In this document: positions 48,752-60,371 of the stretch, piece after piece
How the letters are laid out: each line of letters opens with the position of its first letter
Position numbering within the stretch: position 1 is the stretch's first letter
DNA from: Geosiphon pyriformis
Taxonomy: Eukaryota > Glomeromycota > Glomeromycetes > Archaeosporales > Geosiphonaceae
Direction: 5' to 3'
DNA length: 64,000 nucleotides
Assembly: GCA_016748015.1 (NCBI GenBank)
Contig: JAAOMT010000034.1
Span: forward strand, 334,277-398,276
Program-made: the position numbers and the translations under genes
The notes under the pieces: generated by a model
Told to the model about the DNA's origin: nothing
Database searches by the model: none
What the model saw: the letters and a program-made list of their open reading frames with translations, nothing else

Positions 48752-48900
48752 GACAGCAATATTAGGGCCAACAACAGCCTCATAATCAAGCAGAAATGGT
48801 TTGGATTTATTATACTGAATGGTAGAAAACTTCTTCCAAAAAACTTTTGACTCTTTTTTTTTAGGATTTGTGGAGGAACGAAAGAAAGAAGAATTCTGAT

Positions 48901-49100
48901 TAGTATTATAATTAAGACAAAAACATAAAACAATTTAAAAAAATTTGTTAAAATAATTATTTATGTTTTTGTATTTATTTTATTTATAAATACTATAATT
49001 AATCAAAATATTTTTAATATAAACAATTTTTTTAATACCAATTACAAAACTATTTTTGTTTTAATAAGTTAAATATTTGATTAAATGTTCAATTAAATTT
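48901..49100 (+). pseudogene. LINE 'L' relic, part 2: endonuclease end
   Basis: After the right duplication of LINE M the endonuclease of L continues: FVKIIIYVFVFILF, then NQNIFNINNFFNTNYKTIFVL against VKKVVNFIFVNRNLA and NNVSEFFNTNYKLVLVL of LINE P. This confirms that M landed inside L. From 49101 to 49720 only A/T-rich sequence is seen; the last 150 bases are the 3' flank of the DBT gene. Confidence 0.65.
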
Positions 49101-49720
49101 TTTATAAAAATAAATAAAAAAAAACTTTTTTTAGTTTTGTTTTTGGTTAATTTTTGACAAAATTACTTAAAACAATTAGTTTTTAAATAAAAACTTAATA
49201 GTATAAAAATATAAAATTGAATAAACAAAAAATTAAAAGAAAAAAATTTATTTTTGTATAATATAAGGAACAATAGAATTACCACAAAGTTCTTTAGAGT
49301 AAAATTGGTTAAATTAAATTAAAAAATAAGTACTATTTTAAAAAAGATAAATAAATAATATTGTTTTTTTAAAATTATTGTATATATAAATAATACAAAA
49401 ACTTTAAACTTTAACCTTAAAAAAAATCTATTTTGTATTAGTGTAAATAGTTAAATACATAACAAATGATTGTAATTATTTTAATCGATTATTATTTAGT
49501 TATAAAAAACAATGTAACAATAAAATGATATTTTTTCTTAAAGGTCTTTAGGAGTAATAAGATTTTTATATTGTTTTTATTTAATTTGTGTTTTAATAGC
49601 AATTATTTTTCTTTAGATAAGTCTATAGCTATGATACATAAGGATAATTAATACTCTTGGGCGAAGTTATAGAAAGTGTAAAATCAATCTCGCGAAAATC
49701 CAATTTCATTCTCATTTTGA

Positions 49721-51475
49721 TTATCGTAACTTGGCGGACAGCAAAACTGGGTTTTCCAATAAATGTCGCCATGTTTCGGAAAATCTTGCGAGTGTAGCTC
49801 CATCAACGACCCGATGATCGGCGCAAAAACTGATTTTGACGATGCTCTTGCCCACCACTTTTTCTGTTAAATGACCAGTTACCTCATCCTTGAATATTTC
49901 AAATCTTGGTAATCGCCGAATTTTCCCGATGGCCCCAAGGCACAATTCTGAAGATACTACCACTGGACTAAGATACTCCCCTCCGATGACTCCGATATTT
50001 GATAAGGTAATAGTGCCATCTTTAAAATCTGCAGGAGAAATTGTTTTATTTTCCGTAGATTGTTGCAATCGAGCAAGGTCATCGGCAATATCAAGAATTG
50101 ATTTTCGCTCGACATTTTTTATGTTCGGAACAATCAGCCCACCGGGTGTGTCCATTGCTATTCCTATATTGTGAGCAGCTCGGTAATGAATTTTCGCAGT
50201 ATTCACATCTTCTGCATCTAAGATCGTTGCGTTCAATATGGGATATTGTATTAATGCGGTAGAAAAGGTTTTAATGAAAAATGGCATTAATGATATTTTT
50301 TTCGGTTGTGATGATAAGTTTTTAGAGTTCATTTGAATCTGTTCGTTCAAAGCATTCCGAAATGCAATGACGTTATCCATAATATACTCATCCGAATATC
50401 CAAAATGCGGGATTTGGAGCGAACGTGTCATTGATTTATACATTGCTTTTTGGATGTTTGAAAACCCAACAATTTTATCTTCAGCTGTAACTGATTGGTT
50501 GAACTGAAGGTTTGTGACTAAAAAATAATTTTTAAGATATTTTAGTTAATCAGGTTTTTTTAGATTAAAGGATGCTGATAATTACATTTCGACTCTAATG
50601 GAATCGACCGCTTGGCCACATAATTGAACAAGTCTTCTTTGGATACACGGCCACCTTTACCAGTTCCTTGAACTTCTGATAAGTCAACAGAGTTTTCCCG
50701 GGCAATTCTCCTAACTGCAGGCGTTGCAAAAGTAAAATTTTTCTCTTCCAGTAGAGAATTAGGACCGATAGATGAAGCTGTCGATTCATAGCTCTTTTGT
50801 TCGGCCAGAAGATTGGAAGGTGCTGAAACATCCGGTGTGGGCTCAATTGTTTCAATGTTTACAATGGGACTTCCAACTTTGGCCATTTGACCAACTTCAT
50901 AATGTAATTTGGAAATTGTTCCAGAATAGCGAGAGGTTATTTCAACAGATGCTTTATCTGATTGTAATTCACATATTTTTTGAAATTCTGCAACTTGATC
51001 ACCGGGTTTTATAAACCTTTGGGTTGAAGTGAGAACTGACTTGTTAGAAAAGTGAAATATAAAATAATGTTCCCATCTGTAATTTTACCTCACCATTGAA
51101 CAACTTCACATTCCGTTATACCTTCACCAATGTCAGCCAGTAGGAATGGCACGGTTGCCTTAAGAGAGTGCGAGGTATAGAAGCCACGAACATTCGAGGA
51201 ACAAAAAAAAGGTAGATTTAGGTTAAATGATAAGGTATTGATGGTAGTAAATGATATTGGAAGAGTTAAATGGGTAGTTTTCAGTCCTGACGACTAAATT
51301 GGTAAAAAAAATCTGATTAAAAATTCGTAATTGCTGTCTTCTTGAATTTCAAAAATCATAGTTTCAATAAGCCTCGTCTTACCCTTGATGAATTGTAAAA
51401 AGCAGGAAATCGCCTTACCCCTGCGCGAAACGAGTGTATAATTTGGAACTTACAGAGTTTCCTATAAAACAGCAT
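49721..51475 (-). CDS. DBT: Mitochondrial branched-chain 2-oxoacid dehydrogenase E2 (dihydrolipoyl transacylase), 4 exons, 494 aa
   Basis: E2 moves the acyl group from E1 to CoA in degradation of Leu, Ile and Val, in the mitochondrial matrix. Exons on the minus strand: 51475-51419, 51293-51094, 51016-50586, 50517-49721; the frame is open to TAA 49723-49721. The N-terminus MLFYRKLCKF... has Arg/Lys and no acid, as a transit peptide; RGFYTS (55-60) may be the cleavage region. Lipoyl domain 65-140 has ELQSDKAS with lipoyl Lys107. The E1/E3-binding domain is at 180-219 (ATPAVRRIARE, GTGKGGRVSKED). The catalytic domain from 240 has IPHFGYSDE, the BCKDH-E2 signature, and HRVVDG with His464/Asp468. 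The size is close to human DBT (482). Exon 1 is less certain than the rest; PDH-E2 and KGDH-E2 fit less well. Confidence 0.92.
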
Positions 51476-51844
51476 CCATAGCAAAATAAAACGGTCAGCA
51501 AGAAGTTTTTTGAGCTGAGAAAACTCTTTAAGCAACTAAATTCTATTGTAAACTTGGGGAAGGTTTTTCACAACTTTTACTAAGCTTTATTATGAAGTGA
51601 CTTACATTAGGAGTAAAATGAAGATAACGCCCGTTGAGGGGGTAAAAAATACGATCGGTTAGAAAAAACATTTAAAGTGCACTTGAACAGGATGTTGAAA
51701 CGAAAATTATAGTTTAAAATTATAAATATTTTAAAAATTTATTACGAAATTTGTTATTATGATTTTATTAATTAAAATAAAATTATATATTTATTCAATA
51801 TAAACTTGATTTAATTCTTCTAAAATACGATCGCAAATCTTTTA
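51476..51844. other. Upstream region of the DBT gene
   Basis: About 240 bases (51476-51715) have mixed composition and probably carry the promoter. An AAGATAACGCCCGTTGAGGG stretch near 51620 is GC-rich for this window. No TATA box or known site is clear. From 51716 the sequence is A/T-rich. Confidence 0.4.
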
Positions 51845-52045
51845 AGGCCTAGATCCGAGACTTTGAGATACAATTTGTTGGAATCCTGGCCATGAATAAT
51901 CACAATTTTCTCTGGCATAAATTCAGTTTACAATGAAATTTAGAATAAAAAATACATTTGTCTTCTGCTTTTTCAATTACTTCTGCAATTGCTAAAAAAT
52001 CTGGTTCCAAAGAAATTACTTGGCTTGCGCAATATAAAGTGTTTT
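51845..52045 (-). pseudogene. DDE-type transposase fragment
   Basis: Minus-strand reading gives EKAEDKCIFYSKFHCKLNL (about 51985-51925) and, after a small deletion, ENCDYSWPGFQQIVSQSLGS (about 51915-51855). The layout C(I/V)FxPKFHCELNxIE followed by a Trp/Pro segment is that of the C-terminal catalytic part of a transposase group common in fungi. The Glu-bearing stretch itself is partly deleted. Only about 65 codons remain and no terminal inverted repeats are seen. Confidence 0.45.
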
Positions 52046-53440
52046 TGTTTAATTGTTTAATTAAATATTCAGCAGTTTATTATTTATTATTATTATTTTT
52101 TGGTTTTAAATAACAATATGGTTGGGATACATGTTAAATAAATTAAAAAAATAACAATGTGCTTTTTTTTGGAATTGTTAAATGATTTTAAATATTAGCA
52201 ATTTTTTTGCATAATAACAATTTTTTATTTTTGGCCCAAATTATTAAAATAAAAAATACACTTATTATATATGTTTTTTATTTATCTTAAAAAACAAACA
52301 AAACTCAAATTATATTTTTTTTATATTTTACTATTAATTTTTTATATTTTTAATGTTTTAAAAATTTTTAATAACATTTATTTTTAATAATTATCATAAA
52401 AATTTTTTGGTAATATTATTGAAATTTATAATTTAATATTTTAAACTAATATAAAACAGTTTTATTAATAAAATTTTTTTGTAAATTTATAATTATTAAT
52501 AATTTATTTTTTGAATTTTGTTAAAGTAACAATAAAATTTTGTGTTTTTAATAATTTTTTACAATTTGCAATTTAATTGTTTTTTTGTTTTTTTTTAATA
52601 TAATATAGTCAAATATTTAATTTATTATATATATTTAATTTTATTATTAATAACACTATTATTATATTTTTAAATAAATATTTATTCTGTTATAATTGTG
52701 TTTATTTAATTGTTAAAAATATTTAATAATGGTTTATTTTTATTATATTTATTATTAAAATTTTTTTGTATTAATTTTAATTTAATATTAATTTTATATA
52801 TATAATTTTAATATTGTTTATAGTAAATATTATATAATTTTAATAATATATTGATTATTTCTAAATAAAATTTATTCAATCTATACTTTTTATAATAAAT
52901 TGATTTTTTGGTTTTATTTTTAATAAAATATAGTTTAATTACTAATTATAACATAAAATTTTAAATTTATAAATAGCTATAATTAATATATTTTTTATAG
53001 ATAATTAATTATTTAAATCAGTTTAAATCAAATTAAATTAAAAATTACAAACTTATTTCAAATAGTTATTTTTTATATAATTATAATTAGATTATTATTA
53101 TTAAAAACAAAATTAACTAATTATATAGCAGGTTTATTTGTATTTAATTTAATATTAAAAATTTAAAATTATTATTTTAATAAAATTTTTCTTATTAACA
53201 AAAAAATTTAGTTAAATATATAATATTAAATAAATTATTTATAAATTATTTTATTTTAAAATTAATAAAAATGCCAATATTTTTTTTAATTACAAGAATT
53301 TTTCTTAATTATTACAAAAAACTATTATAAAAAAATATAAATATATAATATAAAATTTTTTGTTATAAATATAAATTTATTATATAAAATTTAAATATAT
53401 AAACAATTTTATTATTATTATTATTTAATAAGTACAGTCT
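52046..53440. other. AT-rich desert without readable genes
   Basis: This stretch is almost only A and T, with no ORF, repeat unit or recognisable element, lying between the transposase scrap and LINE P. From 52746 it belongs to the duplicated block described separately. It may be TE relic too decayed to read. Confidence 0.6.
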
Positions 53441-54685
53441 AATTATTATTTATTATAAAAACTTTTTTCTCAAAAAGTGTATTTTTTGAATTAGAAGTTT
53501 TTTTTATTTTTTTTTATTAGTTTATATCAATATTTTTTTACCTAATAATCTATTTTTTGTGAACTTGAAGACTATTACAAGTAGCATCATGTTTAAAAAG
53601 AAGGCACCCAAAGGTGCTTTTTATAGTCTTGCTGGTAGTTTTTTTTTTTAAAAAAAAAAAGTCATTCTTAGAAATATCAAACACTTTAGTAATAAAAATG
53701 ATATCTCTTTAAGTAAATTTAGGCCTGATAATAGCATATATTCTGATGTGAATAGTCCATTTGGTGATGATGAAGATGTTAGCATGACTGGTGTAAATAA
53801 TGAATCTCTTTTGGACTTGGTTGCTACTACTTCTAAGACAAAACATGTCAACATTAGTACTATTTTTGGCTTTCTATTCAGTTCTTCCAATTTTAATATG
53901 AATAATAATGAAGTTGTTCTTTCTCCTTACTTGCCCATCTCTCTAGATAAGAAGTAAATTGACCCAAAGATTATTCAAACTCCTATGGAAGTGTCAATTA
54001 AGAAGTCATTTGCTTTGGACATTAATTTTTTGGCAGTTGAAAACAAATCTGCCATAGCCAAAACCCAATTCATCAGAAAATTATTTTCATCAATCAATGG
54101 TTTTAAAGGGTCACTACCTCCTTAAAATTTGAAAAGATTATTAAATCTATCTTTACTTCAGAAATTAGCATAAAAAAAGCTGTTTTATTGGCCAAGAAAA
54201 ATAAGATTATTGCTAATATTGATGTTAAGAAACAAGAAATGCATTCAGATCAAACTGTGATTATTAAAAAAAATTTCATAGACACACCAAAGGAAATAAT
54301 CATCACTGCAGTATCCAAATTTGGTATAATTAAGTTAATCAAAATTCAGTTAATTGAAATATGGCAGAAGACTGTAATAGAATTTGCTAAATTGGATTAG
54401 ACTAAACAATTGACTATTAAATAGTTCTTTTTAATTGGAAAAGATTCAGTTCACATAACTATGGCTGTAAGAAATCACAATATCTGGACATCAAAAGATC
54501 AGTTCAGAGTTTTGTTATTTACTTTGTCTGTGAGTATAACTGCTCATAATTTGGGCACTCTTTTGGAAGAAATTAATAAAAAAACTTGTATTATCAATTA
54601 ATCATTAAATACTGGCAATAAAATTTGCTGTATTGTAGTTGGCTTTAAGTCAGAAAATGATATAAAGTTTGCATATTGTACTGAA
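52746..54685 (+). repeat. 1,940-bp direct duplication, left copy (assembly artefact likely)
   Basis: Bases 52746-54685 recur at 54706-56645 with a constant offset of 1,960; every stretch compared is identical, including the open frames at 53748-53957 and 54188-54400. The left copy ends exactly at a 20-N gap and the right copy begins exactly after it. A contig end and a contig start that overlap but were not merged give this picture. Confidence 0.9.
53589..54685 (+). pseudogene. LINE P ORF1, first half, duplicated copy before the gap
   Basis: The sequence is the same as 55549-56645 and stops at the N run. It holds the ATG (53589, MFKKK), the acidic part around 53755 and the RRM-like region to about 54400. 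It probably represents the same locus as the copy after the gap. Confidence 0.8.
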
Positions 54686-54705
54686 NNNNNNNNNNNNNNN
54701 NNNNN
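54686..54705. other. Assembly gap (20 N)
   Basis: Twenty undetermined bases. The flanks are the end and the start of the same 1,940-bp sequence, so the true gap size is probably negative (an overlap). Confidence 0.98.
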
Positions 54706-56645
54706 TATTTATTATTAAAATTTTTTTGTATTAATTTTAATTTAATATTAATTTTATATATATAATTTTAATATTGTTTATAGTAAATATTATATAATTT
54801 TAATAATATATTGATTATTTCTAAATAAAATTTATTCAATCTATACTTTTTATAATAAATTGATTTTTTGGTTTTATTTTTAATAAAATATAGTTTAATT
54901 ACTAATTATAACATAAAATTTTAAATTTATAAATAGCTATAATTAATATATTTTTTATAGATAATTAATTATTTAAATCAGTTTAAATCAAATTAAATTA
55001 AAAATTACAAACTTATTTCAAATAGTTATTTTTTATATAATTATAATTAGATTATTATTATTAAAAACAAAATTAACTAATTATATAGCAGGTTTATTTG
55101 TATTTAATTTAATATTAAAAATTTAAAATTATTATTTTAATAAAATTTTTCTTATTAACAAAAAAATTTAGTTAAATATATAATATTAAATAAATTATTT
55201 ATAAATTATTTTATTTTAAAATTAATAAAAATGCCAATATTTTTTTTAATTACAAGAATTTTTCTTAATTATTACAAAAAACTATTATAAAAAAATATAA
55301 ATATATAATATAAAATTTTTTGTTATAAATATAAATTTATTATATAAAATTTAAATATATAAACAATTTTATTATTATTATTATTTAATAAGTACAGTCT
55401 AATTATTATTTATTATAAAAACTTTTTTCTCAAAAAGTGTATTTTTTGAATTAGAAGTTTTTTTTATTTTTTTTTATTAGTTTATATCAATATTTTTTTA
55501 CCTAATAATCTATTTTTTGTGAACTTGAAGACTATTACAAGTAGCATCATGTTTAAAAAGAAGGCACCCAAAGGTGCTTTTTATAGTCTTGCTGGTAGTT
55601 TTTTTTTTTAAAAAAAAAAAGTCATTCTTAGAAATATCAAACACTTTAGTAATAAAAATGATATCTCTTTAAGTAAATTTAGGCCTGATAATAGCATATA
55701 TTCTGATGTGAATAGTCCATTTGGTGATGATGAAGATGTTAGCATGACTGGTGTAAATAATGAATCTCTTTTGGACTTGGTTGCTACTACTTCTAAGACA
55801 AAACATGTCAACATTAGTACTATTTTTGGCTTTCTATTCAGTTCTTCCAATTTTAATATGAATAATAATGAAGTTGTTCTTTCTCCTTACTTGCCCATCT
55901 CTCTAGATAAGAAGTAAATTGACCCAAAGATTATTCAAACTCCTATGGAAGTGTCAATTAAGAAGTCATTTGCTTTGGACATTAATTTTTTGGCAGTTGA
56001 AAACAAATCTGCCATAGCCAAAACCCAATTCATCAGAAAATTATTTTCATCAATCAATGGTTTTAAAGGGTCACTACCTCCTTAAAATTTGAAAAGATTA
56101 TTAAATCTATCTTTACTTCAGAAATTAGCATAAAAAAAGCTGTTTTATTGGCCAAGAAAAATAAGATTATTGCTAATATTGATGTTAAGAAACAAGAAAT
56201 GCATTCAGATCAAACTGTGATTATTAAAAAAAATTTCATAGACACACCAAAGGAAATAATCATCACTGCAGTATCCAAATTTGGTATAATTAAGTTAATC
56301 AAAATTCAGTTAATTGAAATATGGCAGAAGACTGTAATAGAATTTGCTAAATTGGATTAGACTAAACAATTGACTATTAAATAGTTCTTTTTAATTGGAA
56401 AAGATTCAGTTCACATAACTATGGCTGTAAGAAATCACAATATCTGGACATCAAAAGATCAGTTCAGAGTTTTGTTATTTACTTTGTCTGTGAGTATAAC
56501 TGCTCATAATTTGGGCACTCTTTTGGAAGAAATTAATAAAAAAACTTGTATTATCAATTAATCATTAAATACTGGCAATAAAATTTGCTGTATTGTAGTT
56601 GGCTTTAAGTCAGAAAATGATATAAAGTTTGCATATTGTACTGAA
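54706..56645 (+). repeat. 1,940-bp direct duplication, right copy
   Basis: Identical partner of 52746-54685. The sequence continues normally past 56645 into the rest of LINE P ORF1, so this copy is the one joined to the real downstream sequence. Confidence 0.9.
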
Positions 56646-57395
56646 CCAATCTTAAATAATATTAAACTTTCTTGGACAAGATTGGATCTGGTTTGGTGTG
56701 AAAAATATGAGAAGTTTGGTTATTCTGCTTTAGAATGTGATACAACAAATGTGTCTGCTTTTAAGCCCCCAAAATTATTTAAAAAATCTATTTCTGAGAT
56801 GAATCATCTTCAGCTGGCCAAGTTATATATTAAGAAAAGTGTTACTATCTCTTGTTCTGCTGTTTTTGGTGACAAATCTTGGGCCCAGGTGGTTTTGACA
56901 GCATCTATCTCTCATGATTTTCTCATTGGTTCTGGTTTTGGTTTCTTTTCTGGTGTTTCAGGTTTCAATAATAGGCTTTTTTCTTTTCCTAATGCTGATT
57001 TTTTTCTAAGTGCACATTTGGCCTCTCTAGAATGCTTCTTAGAATTGCTGGCTGATTAAGTATCAAGTATTGTATACAGATTAAATAGTGTGAAGTTGGT
57101 ATCCCTGGTGCCTGTTTTTTATGTAATACCTCTGGTTATTTTTGTTCCTATATTGTTGATGTTAGATGTTGATATGGGTTTGAATGTTCTATGACTGTTT
57201 CTTCCTTCTTTCTTTTTAGTATTAAGAAACAAGATTGTGAATTTGGATTTAAGTAGTTTAAAAGTTCTCATTTCCAAAGTTGGCAGTTTAGAATCTAAAA
57301 TGGTGGCTTTTAAAGTTTCTATTAACTTAATTTTGGGGAAGTTGGATCTGTTATGCACAAATTCAGATTCCTTAGTGCATTATTTGTCTCAATAA
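55549..57395 (+). pseudogene. LINE P ORF1 pseudogene
   Basis: ATG 55549 opens MFKKKAPKGAFYSLAG. A homopolymer tract at 55599-55620 disturbs the frame. The acidic part is GDDEDVSMTGVNNE (about 55724-55765), followed by the FALDINFLAVENKS block (55970-56010) and the RRM-like KFGIIKLIKIQLIEIW (56275-56325). A second segment precedes the knuckle at 56696-56737 (CEKYEKFGYSALEC, with Cys and His positions mutated). The region before the end matches LxSKVGSLESKMVALKV of the other copies. Stops are TAA/TAG/TGA at single transitions. Confidence 0.78.
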
Positions 57396-60371
57396 GTAAG
57401 TTTATTTGGAGAGTAACTACATATAATATTAGGAATATAACAAATTTAGCTAAACATAAAAACATTGTTGGTATAAAGATTTGGATAATATAGTTTTTAT
57501 TATTACTGAGACAAAATTAAGGTCTAATATTAAGCCTTGGATTATGAATAAGTTTGATGAAATTCGGGTTTTTACTACTGGTTTGAATGTTCATTTTTAT
57601 GATGCTAAAGTTGCTATAATTATGGACAATTTTTTGGCTTGGTATGTATCAAAAGTGGATAAGATTTCTGGTTATTTGATTTTTGTGCATTTTTTGTTCA
57701 AAAACAAGCTTTTAGTTACAATCTTGGGTCTTTATGCTAATGTATTTGTTGGCATGTATTTTGGCCAAGCTGTTGATATCAACTTTATGGTTTTTAAGAC
57801 AGTTAATTCCAGCTCTTTTATGATTTTGGGTGGCAATTTTAATGAGAATAGGTCTAAAAGAAGTGTAAGTTTCAAGTTTTGCTTGGATTTGGATCTAGTT
57901 AACACTTTTAATAGACATTTACTGGCCAAAGTTTTTACTTAAAGCAATTCTAAGAGTGTTAAAAAAGTGGTTAATTTTATTTTTGTGAATAGAAATTTGG
58001 CATCCACAATTATATTACATAAAGTCAATAATGTGTCAGAGTTTTTTAATACAAATTATAAGTTAGTTTTAGTTTTAATTAGTTTGGATAAATTCCTAAA
58101 TGCTTATCTTATTAATACTTGTAAGCAAGCCAACTAAGACTGGTGAAAGTTCAAATTGAAAGATGTAGATAATATCTAATAGTTGGGCTTTAAAGACCAT
58201 TTTTCTGTCAAATTGTTGGTCAGGTCAGATATGTTTAAGAATACAAAAGACAATATTAACTTAAATACAATATAGAAAATACTAAAAAAAGCCATAGTAT
58301 AAGCTGTTAATGTGATATTCTCTAAGATTTGGTATAGTGAATATTATTGTTTGAGGAATAAACAATCTTTAAAATTCTTTAAATTAGAACTGCTCATTGT
58401 AAAAATTGTGAAATATTGGAATTTTGGTAATTTTCTGAATTTTAACTGTCTTATTAAAGTCTGGTTGGCTATTAATAAAGTTGAAACATCTAAGGTTACT
58501 AACATAGTTTTAAATAATGCAAGCTTAATGAATTTGGTTAAGCATTTGTTAATAGTAAGGAAAAAATATTAGAGATCTAAGTATTATGAATTTAAGATTG
58601 CTAAAAATACAGCTATTAAGAAAGCAATTGACTATTATATAAAAAATTTCTGCTCTGACAAAAAATAAATAATAAAAAGCATTCTGGAATGTCTGTTTCA
58701 TAAAGTAGTTTTGGATCACTTAGTAGTAGATAATGAGCTGGTAGTTGAACTTAATAAGATAAAATTCAAGATTAATGAAATTATAGAAGAGTAAACAAAA
58801 AAGCAATCAGTGCTCTTAAAAATACCTAATTTTTGGTTTCAACAATATATGCTTTTAAATTATGTAAATGATAATGCTTTCTTTGATGTAATAAAGAAGA
58901 TTAATATGAGAGAATTGTCTTTGGTTATTAATAATTTGCTGAATAATAAAACAGTCAGGTTGTTTGGAATACTTAATAAACTTTGAAAACATTGTAGTAA
59001 AAAAGTATTGGTCTGTTTTTTGAAGCTGTTAAATTTGTGTTTGAATTTAAAAGCAGTTTCAGCTCTCTGAAAAAGAGCATAAGTTTCAATAATTCCTAAA
59101 TTTTACAAATAGAATAGTGTTTTAACAAATACTAAGCCTATTGCTTTAGTTGATACAGCACATAAAATCTTATTCAAAATTTTTTCTAATTGGATATTTT
59201 TGGCTTGTAACAAATTTGATGTTCTTTATGATAATAATTTTTTGGTATTGAAGGATACTTTAATCCAGTTTCCTATTTTTGCTATTGGGTTAATTGTTGA
59301 GAATGTTCTGAAAAAAAATAAAGAGCTTTGGTTAGTACTATAAGATATGTATAAAGCTTATGATTCAGTAGACTGACATCATTTAAGAGCAAGCTTGCAT
59401 TACATTAAAATATGTAAGTGGTTTATCCAGTTTTTTAGAAACATCCATGAGAATTGGGTCAATAGAGTGATAACAAATTTTGGGCTCTTAAAAGATTATA
59501 AAATATATGATGAGTTAGATCAGGAAAAAGTCTTTTCTCCACTTTTTTGGAGAATTTTTTATGATCTATTTTTGTGTGAAGTGAAAAAACATAAATATTT
59601 ATACAAATACAGAATAAATATTAAGTTTATAACAAAGTCTAACAGAATTGAGGCAGTTGGAAAGAAGACTTTTTTTTTGGCTGCTGGTGTTTTTGTTGAT
59701 GATACAATTTGGGTTGGAAGTTATTAGGCTTCTATGCAATATATTTTGAACATTGCAAGTGAGTTTTTTGAGATCAATAATATCTTAATTAATAATGATA
59801 AGATGGTGGCTATTTCCATCAATCAAGATATTAAGACTGCTTTGCTATTGATTAATGATTTGCTGATTTTAATTGCTAAAAGAGATAAGTCATACCAATA
59901 TCTGGGCATCTTTTTATTAACTAAGAGTCTTTTTAAACCCAGTTTGGTTCAAGCTTATATGGACATCAGATTTTTTTCTAATGTGGTATTAAGAAAAACT
60001 ATTATAAATAAACAATTTTGTTACTTGATTTCAGCAGTTTGGTAGTCTATAATTAGCTTTTGTATACAGTTTAGTTTTGTGTTTTTGGATGTGTATTATA
60101 AGTGAAATGTAATAATTAAAAAGAGTTTTAGAGCCAAGGCTGGTTTGTCATGTGACTTTTCCAGTGAGATTTTGTACCATTTATTTTTGTATGGTTTGAA
60201 ACTCTTTGAACAAGTGCAGTCTAAAGAAAAGCTGGCTTCATTGATTTTATTTTCCAATGGCCATAGCATTTTTGGATGTCTATTTGATCATAGATTTTTG
60301 GATTTGCAAATTTTGGAATGGTCTTCTCTGAATTTTTTACAATTTCCTGCCAAGTTATGTCTTAGTTCTGT
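57393..60371 (+). pseudogene. LINE P ORF2 pseudogene: endonuclease and RT, truncated
   Basis: Endonuclease: ITETKL keeps Glu (about 57505), GDFN is GGNFN (57830-57845) and TDH is TNY (about 58055). RT: IPKFYK (59090), TKPIALVDTAHKIL (59130-59175) and LDQEKVFSPLFWRIFYD (59515-59565) precede the catalytic box FVDD at 59692-59703, the only intact RT box in the window. The thumb region ends in FEQVQSKEKLASLILF. The frame stops at 60371 where the LTR begins. Stops at about 57940, 58134, 58195, 58275, 58666, 59341 and 60043 make it non-functional. Confidence 0.82.

Larger units (their letters stand above)
42148..48900 (-). mobile_element. Full-length LINE 'M', youngest copy, minus strand
   Basis: A 6,753-bp non-LTR element lies between perfect 9-bp target-site duplications. 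Sense order: short 5' UTR, ORF1 (48751-46967), ORF2 (46970-42282), and the 3' tail with CTGGTCACGTGTAGAAAGCG and poly-A. It has the highest GC and fewest stops of all LINEs in the window and interrupts the endonuclease of the older LINE L. It is still not intact: TGA replaces Trp in ORF1 (near 48096) and ORF2 (near 46082), and further stops or shifts lie near 45270, 44250, 42964 and 42600. Confidence 0.93.
55549..60371 (+). mobile_element. LINE 'P', plus strand, 3' part cut by a Gypsy LTR
   Basis: A non-LTR element has ORF1 (55549-57395) and ORF2 (57393 to the LTR at 60372). Its 5' UTR begins around 55400. It is a separate subfamily from B, M and H and the closest relative of relics C and L. 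The RNase H, finger and 3' tail are not present before the LTR and presumably lie to the right of the window. The ORF1/ORF2 boundary reads CAATAAGT in place of CAATGAGT. Confidence 0.85.

Noticed and set aside
52746-56645. Recent segmental tandem duplication
   Set aside because: Identity plus exact abutment of both copies to the N run makes an unmerged overlap far more likely.
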